DNA of 64,000 bases from Omphalotus guepiniiformis (Eukaryota > Basidiomycota > Agaricomycetes > Agaricales > Omphalotaceae), in contig JAQOOI010000058.1 of the NCBI GenBank assembly GCA_028554645.1, positions 496,001-560,000 of the forward strand, read 5' to 3'. A program made the translations under genes and the position numbers. Below are positions 8,976 through 21,000 of this stretch, piece by piece. The notes under the pieces are model-generated. The model had not been told where the DNA came from. It saw nothing but the letters and a program-made list of their open reading frames with translations, and made no database searches. Position 1 is the first letter of the stretch, and every line of letters begins with the position of its first letter.

Positions 8976-11966
8976 CTATTCCATTGGCATCTCCTCTTCG
9001 TCCATCTCGTACTCCGACACATAAATCAGCTCCTTCGGCTCCCAATCAGTTGAAGTCGCCGTCGCATAGCCCTCGTCGATGTCGACAGGATCGAAAGTTT
9101 CGGGCTCATATAATTTGTTGGTCCCTTCCCCTTCGAGAGGCAGATCGTCCTCTTCCTCTCCATCGAGGTCAACCTCCTCTTCAAAGCCACCTTCGCTCTC
9201 CGGTGGAACAAGGTTTGGCAATTCCCAATCCGAGCACTGCCGCTCCTCATCACTGTCAGAGAACGCACCCGCTCCGGACGAACCCTCTGCGTTCGGCACT
9301 TCCTTGTCAACCAATTGACGTCCAGCTTCCCCGGCTTCCCCTTCAATACTCGTAGACGAGTCTTGTGCCGCTGGCTTCCGCGGAGTGACTGGTACTTTGC
9401 GTTCCGCTGATATCTTCAGATTTTGTCGCGCTCTGTCTGACAGGTCGTATTGGGACGTGCTTGATTTTCGTTTCTTCGACCCTTTTTCGGCTCCGCTCTT
9501 CAATAGAGGATGCACCACCCGTTTGGTTTGCAGCTGTTCACGACACTTGCCAGCCGCGCGGAATCGGTTCAGCATCCACTTCGACGTTTGCATTTTCTCT
9601 ATTCCGGAGTCATAATGATGAACGGTTAGTTCAGGGAGAATTTCATCGAGAGTTCCTGCTGCAATGGCTAGGTTCTTCATCGCCTCTTGCCTTTTCCGCT
9701 GAGCTTCTGTGGGCGGAGCGAGATACCTCACCCGACAGACAGCTTCTAGGTCGGTGATTAGGTCCTTGAATGCACCATCAGGGAGCTGAGCGCGTTGGCT
9801 CATGAACTCCACTGTGAGGGCATCAATCTTGTATTCACCACCACCAGAAGTGCCGTTTTCGGGATCAAAAGCTGCATAGTCAAAGATATCCCTCAACTTC
9901 TTGCTCAACTGCATCGTTGTCAGATTATGCGGAGTGAACCGCAGGGCTATCCAGCACAGGACATGGTAAACCGATTCCAGGTCATCAGCACGTAAGTGCC
10001 GGACTGGAATGTTTGCAGCTAGGATTCGGCCTGCCATGAATTGCCATGTACCCTATGACATTGGTAGTAATGAGAAGATGAAAACTAATGCCAACGAAAG
10101 ACCAACATACTGTGCGCTCAGCTCGTCGAACTTTCGTATCATCCTCATCTTTGGACAGATCCCAGTCTATTAACAATCCCCCTCCATCATGTGTAATCAA
10201 GATGTTGCCGACACTTATGTCTCGATGAAGAATATTAGCCTTCTCGAAGGCCACCTTGTGTGCTGAGCACAAAACCTTCAGACGCTGCTACGACGACTAC
10301 ATTGGAGATTGACTTACCTTCAAGAGCATCGCCCATTGCATTGACAACCTCCCAAATGGTCTCAAACGATGTGAGATCTCGCCCGACTTCTCGAAACACC
10401 AGTCGATAATGTTGATGCGGCTGAAATCGCGCTCGTGAGTGTGCGTGGTCACGCAACAAGTGCGAGTAAGTCCTGTGATGATCCCCAGGAACGTCCCCAG
10501 AAGCCAGAACGGTCGGAATATGAGGGACCTTGCACGCATGCAGCTTGTCGTAGATCTCGCCCTCCTTTGTCATGTGAGGTAGATCGATCCTCCATGTATC
10601 CTTCAGGTAAGCGGGCTCCCCCTTCTCATCTACGACGACAATCCCACGCGTGCAACGTCCAGTAGGCGACGCGGTCGCATTGAACGATGGCTGACCACCG
10701 AAATAGTAGCTCTTTGCCCCCGTCTTCTCGTCCGTCACCTCGAACTTCATCACCTTCTCCCCATCCCGAAGCTTGAGTTTCGTGCGAGCTGCCTCAACAA
10801 GTGCGCTATCAGCCGCGTCAGGTATGGAGACGCTCGTGTCAGCTCCACGATCCTCAGGCGACGCATGGTTATATCGCCAGAAGAATTCAGCGAGAAAGGG
10901 CACTTCTGCGTACAGGAATTTCTCTGTGACGATCGCGCCACCTCTGTCCCACCGAAGTAGCCTTGCGTAACGGCCTATGATGAGGACAGAAAATGCAAAT
11001 GTGCGGAACTGAGTAGCGAGTTGAGCAGTGGCATACGTAGCAATCTGATTCCGAGTGTCTCGCGCGTTGTCCGAAGTGTGCTCAAATGGTGCGCCGCCGT
11101 TCGCTTTGTTCCCGCATTTTTGGTCCAGGAAGCCATCGTCGCCATGGCTGACCTTGAACTCGATGGTAAATTCCGCCTTGGATATATCGGTCGGAACGCT
11201 AGGTAAATTGTCCTTAGAGTATACAGTGAGGTCAGGTTTGATCAGATCGGGTTCAAGGCCCAAAGTCACTGCATCGTAGTGGGTAGATGTATCTTCAACC
11301 TTCAGGTTAGGACAGAGCCTCTCCAGCGCTTTCATCATAGAAATGAATCAGTACATGTATCCAGTCGAGAAAAAGTAAACCGACCATAGGCCGATACATC
11401 TGCGTCTCGCTCAAGGTCCTCCCAGATTTCGTCTTATATACTGCTGCGAATTTCGCCCTCGCTCGCGCATTCCAAGGAAGAGGTTCGTCTACCTTGGGAA
11501 GGAAGCGCTTGAGAAACGCGTCTGGTGGCATAGACCCTGCGTATCTGTACTTCATGTCGCCACCAATTTGAGCCATCCTTTCAGATCTATCGAGGTGGGA
11601 AGAGGAATACAACGAGCTTGTCTTGCTAAAGACGGTCGGGGTGGATGTAACATTGGGATTCTGTATTCGTTTCGCTGGGGTTTGTGGTAGTTTTGCTGTC
11701 TCGCCAACCTGAGGCATTATAGCAGCTTTAGAACGTCTGCCCGTGTGACGGGGGGTGACGGGCGTTACGTTACGGGTGCCAGTCACGAGATCGGAAGTGG
11801 GTAACATTACATAAGTAGGCCGCTTTTTGCGTCTTCTCTTTTCGGGTTTTGCGAGCTTCGCAAACGGATGTACATCGTGCGGACTGTACACCACTATCAC
11901 CGTCGTCGATTCTCCGAGCAGAATCATACTGCCCTTCAATGCGAAATTACTACGGCAATCACCCAT
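8976..11966 (-). CDS. FunK1-type fungal protein kinase, intact copy
   Basis: Protein kinase of the FunK1 family, which is expanded in Agaricomycetes and has no settled substrates. Four exons: 11966-11381, 11328-10318, 10262-10111 and 10052-8976, predicting 941 residues. The introns keep frame exactly. The third junction uses a CAG acceptor, giving LEAHKVAFEKAN. The catalytic HRD motif is in ILHRDISVGNILI (about residue 545). The metal-binding DFG is replaced by DWD in LIDWDLSK (about residue 566), a variant common in the family. The family marker DLESVYHVLCWIALRF follows near residue 610. The C-terminal tail (about 800-941) is acidic and probably disordered. The N-terminal 120 residues are basic and low complexity, so the true start could be an inner ATG such as MAQIGGDMKY near 11570. 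This is the parent-like copy: two partial copies lie to the left. Confidence 0.85.
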
Positions 11967-12811
11967 GTGCTTTCAAAGATAAGAAATCAGGCTACTTTTA
12001 CCGAGAGTTCTCGAGGGTGACCATACTACAATTCATGAGCATGCATGTGATCGCGACATGGGATTGAATGGACAGCACCATATGGATACGAGGTGGTAAG
12101 ACATCTCCTTCAGCTCAGCTCAGTTACGGGGCAGTGCAAAGTACGTCCTATTGCTCTGAAGCATGTGTTTGGACAATGCTGACCCTAGAAGCTTGACGAC
12201 TTCTCCATAGGACCCACTAGGCCTCACTTCTGGGCTATGAAATGACAGGATGATCGGAACAGTTAGTAGCTGCCGGGAAAGTACTGCTGGTCCAAGCGAC
12301 AATTCACAAGGCAAGTATCTTGTGGCCGTTCTACTTATCTCGTACCTCCTACCGCATGCTAGTGTCACGCAATACCAGCGCCCGTACTACTGGCGCATAT
12401 GTAGATAGTCAGTTCGATTCAATACGTCTCTCTGCCCACGCTGATCATACTGCTTTAGAATTTACCAGATGATCTTGCCGACATCCTAGTCAAGATGGCA
12501 ATTTCTTTCGTCTGTATCTAACAATGCACTTGCACTACTTATTTGGTTTCCTCGCGTGCAACGCTACATGGACCATGCTGTACCATTCACAACTAATTAT
12601 GGGTTCCTCGTGGTAGTTGCGAAGCACTGGATGGTCGCTGCTCCACCGCACATAGACAATTCCGAACTTAAATCCGTTGCAGAAGGGATTCGTATAAAGA
12701 GGGGCTAAGGACAATGCTCTTCCTCACCAGGTTCACGACTCAGTCTCCTGTGCCAATTGTCGATCATCGACCTTCAGTTCTTCAAGTTTGCGTTCATTCA
12801 TTTTATACACC
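11967..12811. other. Intergenic region upstream of the protease gene
   Basis: Head-to-head promoter region of the FunK1 kinase (minus) and the aspartic protease (plus). Apart from the TATA box at 12693-12699, I see no gene or repeat. Confidence 0.5.
12693..12699 (+). promoter_or_regulatory. TATA box of the aspartic protease gene
   Basis: TATAAAG 119 bases upstream of the protease ATG at 12812, a usual distance for a strongly expressed fungal gene. Confidence 0.55.
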
Positions 12812-14310
12812 ATGTTCTGCAAAGCCTCTCTCCTCGCCACCGTTACCCTCGCTCTGCTCTCTGCTGCTACCCCTGTGCAGCAGCGCTCTGTAGCCATCCC
12901 GTTGCGCAAGCGATCCAGCCTCACCACGGCCGATGGGGTTTTCGATCACGACAAGGCAATTGCTCAGAGTGTTGCAACCCAGAACAAGCATCGTCAAAAC
13001 TTGATCAACTTCCAGAAGAACATGGGCAATCTGACCGAGGTGAGTACTGAGTACTGTCACACGTTTGCCTGACCTTTGGCTAATATGATATTCTTTGCGA
13101 CTAGGGCACGGAAATTAAGCCTCTTGCCATTATTCCCTCCAACATCCAAGCTCGTCTTAACAAGCGTCAGGCTGAGTCTTTGACTGACGAAGATGACGAC
13201 GAGGAATGGGCCGGAAAAATTTCCATTGGCACACCTGCTCAGAAGTTTTTGATTGATTTCGACAGTAAGTTATTTTATTTCTATGTAGGAAGTGTATTTT
13301 CTTATCGGCTTCTTTGAATAGCTGGCTCCTCCGACCTTTGGGTTCCTTCTTCTTCTTGCAGCAGCTCGACATGCTCCTCCAAGAGCAAGTACTCTGCCAG
13401 TTCCTCTTCCACCTCTAAGAAGGACTCTGGTTCTTTCTCGATCCAATACGGCGACGGTTCCACTGTGTCCGGCCCCATCTATAGCGAGACTGTCTCCGTT
13501 GCTGGAGTCAAGGTTACGGGACAGAAGTTCTCTCCTGTGACTACATTGTCGTCAAGCTTTGCCGACGACCCCATCGATGGGTGAGAACTTTTGCCCTTCT
13601 ATGCGTCACTTAATATTGAGTGGCTTTTCATCAGAATTCTGGGACTTGCTTTCCCAGCCATCTCCAACCTCGATGCCGACCCCTTCTTTGTCACTGCCAA
13701 TGATGAAGGCGCGGTCTCTGCTAATGAGTTTGGTTTCTACCTCTCTCAGAGCGGTTCTGAGCTCTACCTTGGTGGCACGGACTCGGACTTCTACACCGGG
13801 TCCATTGAGTATCACGACGTTGACACCTCCACAGGCTTCTGGCAAATCACTGGCGCCTCTGCCCACGTCGGCTCAAAGACCGCCGTCTCGAACTTCGAGA
13901 CTATCATTGACTCTGGAACCACCATCATGTACGGTCCCCCGTCTGCAGTGAAGCAATTCTATGCTTCTGTGACCGGCTCTAAAGTTTACGACTCGTCCAA
14001 TGGCTACTACTCTTTCCCTTGCGACAATGTTCCCAGTGTAGCCTTCAGCTGGGGTGGAAAGAGCTTCACCGTCACTTCTGAGAAGTAAGTTTTCGTTTAT
14101 AGTTTGAGTACGCATCCTGATGGCCGCCTCCGTTTCAGCTTCAACCTCGGACAGACCTCGTCAGGCTCATCTCAATGTGTTGGTGCCCTTGCCGGCCAAG
14201 ACCTCGGTCTCGGCAGTAACGTCTGGCTCCTCGGCGACAGCTGGATGAAGAATGTTTACACCTCCTTCAGCTTCGACCGAACTGCCGTCGGCTTTGCTAC
14301 CCTTTCATGA
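12812..14310 (+). CDS. Secreted aspartic protease (pepsin family A1)
   Basis: Extracellular acid endopeptidase. Five exons: 12812-13039, 13105-13264, 13322-13580, 13635-14084 and 14139-14310, giving 422 residues. A signal peptide of about 20 residues (MFCKASLLATVTLALLSAAT) is followed by a propeptide. A likely processing site LNKRQ lies near residue 93. The first catalytic aspartate is in FDTGSSDLWVPS (split by an intron), the second in IIDSGTTIMYG. The flap tyrosine is in IQYGDGSTVSG. The C-terminal LLGDSWMKNVYTSFSF is typical, and the protein ends soon after, so there is no GPI tail. It resembles polyporopepsin-like enzymes of wood and litter fungi. A serine-rich stretch after the first active site is a mild oddity. 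The gene stands alone between the kinase cassette and the LRR gene. Confidence 0.93.
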
Positions 14311-14918
14311 ACGAACCTTCCAGACGGGCAATGACAGGTTCAAACTGTATTCGTTTGAATCGCCATGAAAAATAATTGGGTGTACTACGGTTACAGGGGG
14401 CATGGGTTTATCTGTACACGGCATATCGACTTACAATCATTTGTACTCATCTTCTGTATATCATTTGCAATTGGAAGAACTTTCGTTTCCATTCCTCGAT
14501 TGCTCCTGGAGACTGACTTGCTTAGCTACGATTGTGACTGTTGATTGTCGACATCATAGAACAGCATGCACAATGAATGAACTGCTGTGGATGGACAGAA
14601 TTGGATGTGCGAGTAATCCATCCCGACAACGTGACTTTACCTCAGTTCTTACAGTACTACCACCATAATCTTCGCTCTGTTTTTGCTGTTCCGCCGTTTT
14701 CTTTTCGCTTTCCTCTCGAACAGTTGGATATATCATAGAATTCAAATTAATCTCAAGGCACTCATCATCGCTTCTCGGCGATTTAGCTTCTGCGTGACCT
14801 CGTCTCACTTCCTTCGTACGTGTAATCAAGGCTGCAGGTTCCTTCAACTCAGCTAACGATTCCATTCGATTCTCGCCTCAGTTAATTATTGTCTGTATCC
14901 ATCAAGCAACCCTTTACA
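14311..14918. other. Intergenic region
   Basis: 3' region of the protease gene and 5' region of the LRR gene. No coding or repeat feature seen. Confidence 0.5.
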
Positions 14919-17484
14919 ATGACTTTCAAGAACGAGTTCAACTTTGGCAACACAGCTTTACCTATCATCGATCCCCAAAATCCGTTCTACTGTCCTTCCA
15001 TCTCCGCGTCGGCGTACCTCAACTCGATATTCCATAGTCACAAGTATTCAAAAATAAATGGGAATACCACCAAAGTCATGGGAAATGACTACGGAATCAA
15101 GAAACGCTTTCAAATGAAAGGCTTCAAGAGAGGTCAAGAGACGAAGAAAGCTATATCGTCTTTCGCGAAAATGCTGGCACAAGTAGTATTACATTCCGAC
15201 GACAATCGCTTGGCAGTCAAGAATACGAAGGGGACCGACAAGAAAAATGAAACAAGATCTGGAAGAGCTAAAGAATTACTCGTCTCGACTAGCTATTGTA
15301 TCGACTATGGGACGCCTTCGCCACCCGCTGATTTGCGTATTTTTCAAAACGCTCAGATTCCGCGCTCAACAAATTGCAAAGCTGTACCACCCAGCTCTCG
15401 CACGCCTTCCTTGAAATCTTCTCCTCGTACTGTGGTATTTTCTGGACCACGCCTCCGAGTCAGGGCGGGAGCTCGCCCTGTGCGTAAGACCCGTAAGGAT
15501 CGAGCCGCGAAAATGGCATTGCTAGAAACAAACCTGAAGATTCACGATTTGTCCCCGCTCGCGATACCGGAGCTTTCTGCTCTACCCGACATCCCACTTA
15601 ATTCAACGTGCACCCCCGAAGTAGATTCTCAGATGGATTTCACGATGCCGCAACACTGCACCGGACAAACCGCAGCGATTGCGCCCATGTTTCCAGTTTC
15701 AGGGAATGATGTCCTAGTACGCTTGCGGGAACAGTCTTCCCCGCATATACATTCTATTTCCATTTCTCTTCCCGAGTTGCCAATATGGGATATCTCTGCT
15801 ATTGCCGCTGGGTCTCCCTTCCATTCACAGTCAATCTCGGAGGAAAGCGACACCATCGACAGACTCTCTCCGACCGTTCCCCGTCGCCCTCCTGGCCTAT
15901 CACCAAACTTGGTCATCAACGACGAGCTCAGAGCTGACCGGGGATTGCTCAAGACACCTTCACATGGAGCGCAGCACGAAGAAACAAGTCGCAAACCATT
16001 CAAGGTCAACAGGAAGCGTAGGTTATCCGAAGCATTCCCGGACCTGTTGCGCAAGCCTGTCAAGTTTGCGAGATCACTTGGGGGGTATTCTGTGCCTATT
16101 GATGACCATGTGTTCCGACGAGAGCTGTCCGAGAGCTCGACATTACTGCAATCTCCAGAATTAGAGCTGGACGACTTGAAGGCTATTGTGCGCGGGAGGG
16201 AACTTGTGCATACCCCGGCAACGGGAAGAATGCTACGATTCTACGGTGAGGACGCTGTTCATCTAGAGGACAATAGAGAACGCGAGCTGGAAGGTTCGTC
16301 GTTTTGCATCTCTGAATCCGATTGTAATTCTGACTTCTTCCTCCCTGTAGAACTGCTTTGTGGTCCTTCCATTGGCACCGAGACACCTCGTGGATATTCA
16401 CGCCTTGCAGAGAGGCTGGATTGTATGATACCGGGTATTCAACTCGGCGAGCGCTTGACAAGACTTGGCGTGAAACCAGAGGGAAGACACCAGAGTGCCG
16501 TTGACTTCTTAGCTTCGGAAGGTGCGTACGTTTCTGTTGAGATGCACTGACATTGATCATTCGGTAGGCCTCCTCAATGAACAAGTTATGGATCTCTTTC
16601 GTACATCAGAGATCACAAGACTTTCCTTGAGTCTTTCTCTTGCGGAGGAAGACGGTCTGAATCTAGGGGGCTGTGGTGTATGGGATGGTTGGTGACGGTT
16701 CTTTTTGAAGACTAGCTTCTGGTCTGACGCATTGCGTGTGCAGTTTTCACTCGCGTGAACAGTTTCCTCTTCTTAACGTCACTCTCTTTCAACAACATTC
16801 CTATCAAGGATTTCAATTTGACGAAATTGGGTCGACTTCCTAGATTGAGTGTGCTGAATCTGGACAACACTGGAATTGCAGACGAAGGGTAGGGTTTTCT
16901 CTCAATTTCAGATCCACCTCCTTACAAGTCTCGTTATATGCAGTGTTTTTCATCTCGTGGCTCTCAAGCACACTCTCACGCACCTTTCTCTCAACTGTAA
17001 TCCCTGCATTACCGACGATGCTGTTCCTGCTCTTATCCTCCTCGAGAAACTGCGATACCTAGGGCTGGTGCAAACTAGTGTTGGGATGGTTGGTCTCAGG
17101 AAGCTTGCGAGGGTGATTGAACGGGACGGAAGATTGGTCGATGTGGAAATTCCTGAAGTTTGTGAACGATATGTTGATGGTAAGTCAAGCTTCTCTATAC
17201 CATGTACTTTCTTTGGATGACATCACCCTCCAGGGCTTTCCACCGCTTACCTCCTACACCCTCTTCCTCCGCTTATTACTGCACCTTCCCTTTGTTCGCG
17301 CCTCTCAATGGCTGCCCTGAAGCGGAATCTCGAGGCGCATAAGGAAGTCAACCCAAATATCGTCGCAGGGGGTACGAGGGAGGAGATGTGTGAGAGATTA
17401 AAAGAATTATTGGTGAGGAGGGAGGTTGATTTGGTGGTGTGGGGGATGATTTACGGTGAGGATGGACAAGGTGAAACGATGTGA
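14919..17484 (+). CDS. Leucine-rich repeat (RNI-like) protein with disordered N-terminus
   Basis: Five exons: 14919-16521, 16568-16687, 16744-16888, 16944-17179 and 17234-17484, giving 784 residues with every intron phase consistent. I start at the ATG at 14919; the open frame extends ten codons upstream without another ATG. Residues 1 to about 520 look disordered, rich in Ser, Pro and Arg, with no domain I know. From about residue 560 leucine-rich repeats appear: [62 protein letters not shown] basic C-terminal part ([20 protein letters not shown]) closes the protein. Ribonuclease-inhibitor-like repeats usually serve as protein-binding surfaces. No F-box is visible, so I do not assign a ubiquitin-ligase role. 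The 3' exons are easily missed because each is short. Confidence 0.8.
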
Positions 17485-18092
17485 CGCACCGCACCTTCGT
17501 TCCATTTTTCTTCTTCGTTACACACTTTCTTTTATCGTTATTCCCCGTTCAGGTTTCCCGTTCTAACTTCTAATGTTCCCGGCTTTGTTTGATGTTTTCG
17601 TTCGTTTCGTTCGCAGTTCCATATCTTAAATTCACTGTAATTCTTTCGCTGTCCTGTACTGTAGCTTCGTGTTTTGTAATCAAGGAACTTGTTTTTACCT
17701 TCACTCGTGGTCTTCTATGCCGACTTCTGCTTAGGGTGCAAAGGGGTATTACTGCGATTGCCGTTAAATGCCGCTTTGGCGTTTTGAGTCTGACCCGTTC
17801 TGGACTCGGGTCATGGGAGTTGCACAGCCACAACTGCCATTTGAGGCCTTTTGCCCAGCTTCAGCTCCTTCACTGTAAATTTCTGCGACTTGCGACTGTC
17901 TCATGATTCAGTATCTCTTTGCTTTCTTGTAATTCTCTTCTACTTGCACATTCCGGTCTTCGACAGTTGATTTCGAGGACAGAGTCACTATTTCGACAGT
18001 TTCTTAACATATTCAATTCACTATCAAGTCCTTTCCTTTTCATATAAGCGACTCTGTGCTAGTAATAGCGCATCTGGAGTACCGTAGCGACG
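17485..18092. other. Intergenic region
   Basis: Pyrimidine-rich spacer between the LRR and arrestin genes. An open frame at 17589-17906 shows no coding signature. Nothing else seen. Confidence 0.5.
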
Positions 18093-21000
18093 ATGGCGCC
18101 TGAGCCGATGAATGCGACCTCTCGCCATCCAAAGGTGAAGGTCTCATTGACCCTGGCTGATCCGTACTTTGTGGCCGGCGACTATATTTCTGGAAAGCTG
18201 GAAATGGACTGTAAAGCTGATAAAGGCTTGGGCATTGAGGTGATCATGGTAGAGCTATTTGCTAAACAAGGTATGATATATCTCTAGACTGACTTTCATT
18301 GTTTTGATAATATTGCCTTCCTAGAGCTGACTTCGAGAGATCATTCCGCTACTTCTACATTTATACATAGTAGGAGGTTATTTCAAGGACCTGGACTTCC
18401 TCCTTCCAATGCCGTGCAAGCACATCCACTCCCGGGCGATCCACCGCTTCCACCTTCATACCACCAGGCTCGCCGCGGCCACTCTATTTTTCTATTCAGA
18501 ATACCTCTCCCGGAAACCTCTCCTTCCTCTATATCCTTCGGCTCTGGTCTGGCCACGGTGCAGTATGAGATTCGTGCTAGTGTCGGTGTGTACTGGCAGG
18601 GAGAGAAACAGCTTGTCACTGACAAAAAGCATGCCGATGTTGTGGAGGCGTATGTTGAGGAGAGGTCAGGATCAGAAGAGCCAGAAGCGACAGTTGTTGG
18701 GGAGAATGGCAAGATTTGGTGCCAGGGCAGAATTGTAGGGGGTGTGGTAGTAGCTGGAGAGAGTGCGTGTGTCGAGCTACAAGTCAAGAATCACTCGACA
18801 AAGAAGGTACGATCCCGTAAAATTCTCAGCTTAATTGTATCCGAAGTGTTCATCGTTTTTTCTAGAATACCGGTTTATCCGTGTCTCTTTCACGACTTTT
18901 ACATCTACCCAACATCCCTGCCAATGAAAGGCAGCCATTGCAAATAACAGATACGCTTACGACCGTCCCTTTCAAGGGGCAAGAGTATAGCATTCCTCCT
19001 GGCGTCGAGGGTGTTGCAAGTTTGGTCTTTGACGTGCCACGTAATGCGAAAACGGTTCGAGGTGGGATGCTGCTCGGTGACGAGAGCGAAGCAATAGGTA
19101 AACCTGGGAAAAAACCAAGAACAACACAGGGCTTGTTTGAAGTGCGAGGTGTCGTTGGGGTCAAGCTGACGATGGGGATTGGGAGGTTAGTGGCGCTTTT
19201 TTTATGTTTTTCTCTCATGTCCGTCTCACACCGTAATTTGGCACTTGACGTGTTTAGTAAAGATATATTGCTTGAAATACCCGTGTCGTTCGTCCATCCT
19301 GCTGCTCTTCCTGCACTTCCGCCATCAGAACAAGAACCTGCATACCCCTATTATGCTCAACCCCAGCAACCTCAATACCCGTACATGTCGCCGCAACCTC
19401 CATACGTTCAAAGTCCGCCCATCCCTCTATATCCTTCTGCTCAAGTACCTTACGCCATGGATGCTATGAACCAGCCTCAAAGCCCCTATGCCATGCTGCC
19501 CATGACCACTGGGCCTGGTGTAGCTGGTGCATATATAGATCCCAACCAGGACTTAGTATGGTTGCCACCCCCGCAGACAATGTCACCTCCACCTCATCAG
19601 TACTTCTCTCAATCGGGTCAATCCCCGCCACAACAATATTACTTCCCTCTGCCTCACCCTCAATATGCGTCACCGTCGAGCCCTGCACCTTTTGTACCTC
19701 CTCAACGTCCTTCGAGTGCGGGTGCATATACATCCAATGCTTATGGACTTCTATCGCCCCCACTGCCTGGATTACCTCCATCTTCATCGTCACCTGCCTT
19801 GTCTAATTTATTAGCTCCTACAGCGCCTGTACTTGTACAACAGAATCTGCCTCCACTTCGTGGCAACGATGGCACAGAGCCGTCGACGAGGGAGTGGTCA
19901 ACAAACTTTGATGGACCTAATGTCGGGCATCCACCCTCCGATTATCCGGGAGGTGGTATAGACGGAGAACAAGGGACAGGCCAGCGTGCTTCGCGGATTG
20001 CCCAACGTTTGAGGACCATATCACAGGCCACTGGTAGAGGAAGGTCTGTTTCGCCTGTCGGTGGGCACCGGTATCCACTCCGGCAAGCTCCTGAGACTGG
20101 TCCTCCAGCCCTTGCTTCTCTTGACGTATCGGCTGCACTGAGCAGCGTAGGCGGTGCTGGTGATTCGGCAAACGGGACGTTGAAGACCCCTCTTCATTCC
20201 CCGCGGCCAGTACTTTCGCCGAAACATTCGTTTACGCGTGTGACGCAGGTGACACCTACCGCAACTACAGATGGACATGGAGGTGTTGTCTTGGAGGTCG
20301 GTATGATTAGTAAAAGTGTGCCGAAGAGTGAACGAGTGGAAGAGCTCGAGAGGATGGCCGATGAGGTCGGTGAGAAGACCAAAGATTTGAGTGGAGATTT
20401 ACCTAAACAGGAAGGAACACACGAGTCCCAGACGGACGTGAGCTCGGACGTAAACGTCAACAAGACATTACCAGGGCCTCCGGTACCTTCTGCCAAAGAA
20501 CGGGCTAGGATAGCGAGGGCAAGGGCGGATGAGTATTTTGCCTCCACGCCCGATACCCCACAGGCAACTGTTGCTCCTTCAGCAAGTGCTAACTTGGAGT
20601 TACCGCCCTCTCCTAATGGACACATCGACACTCGATCTCGCTCACGCTCACGCTCCCGTACCCCACCAACACCTGCGACGCCTACTTTAACAGCGCTTGC
20701 CACGCCAGGAAAGCTCAAGCGTACATCCTACTCGACACAAGCAATCAGAGGAAACAGTATTCCCAGCTTCGATCTTGGTTCGGGGCAACATGAAAGTGGA
20801 CTAGATGTGCTAGAAAGGAAATTGCTTGCAGAAGTGGGAACGAGGAAGGTCGTTGAGGATAAGCGCGTGGATCTCTGGAGCGCGTTTGGTGTAAAGGAGA
20901 AAGATGATGGTGCATACGGTGGAAAAACACAGAGACCTAGCCCGATTGCGATCCCGGGAAGAGAAGTGGATAGAGACCCGTTAAATGACTCTGCGATATC

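Larger units (their letters stand above)
5381..10611. repeat. Tandem cassette, copy 2 (FunK1 / Hsp20 unit)
   Basis: The sequence beginning at 5381 is the same as that at 1, and the same 165 bases recur at 10612-10776. The unit from 5381 repeats 1-5380 with high identity through spacer, Hsp20, FunK1 relic and kinase 3' half. Main differences: an 80-bp insertion at 6831-6910, a 234-to-8 base replacement at 8519-8526, and small indels. Beyond 10776 the sequence continues into the intact kinase 5' part instead of the spacer, so the right-hand kinase is the likely ancestral locus. Confidence 0.85.
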
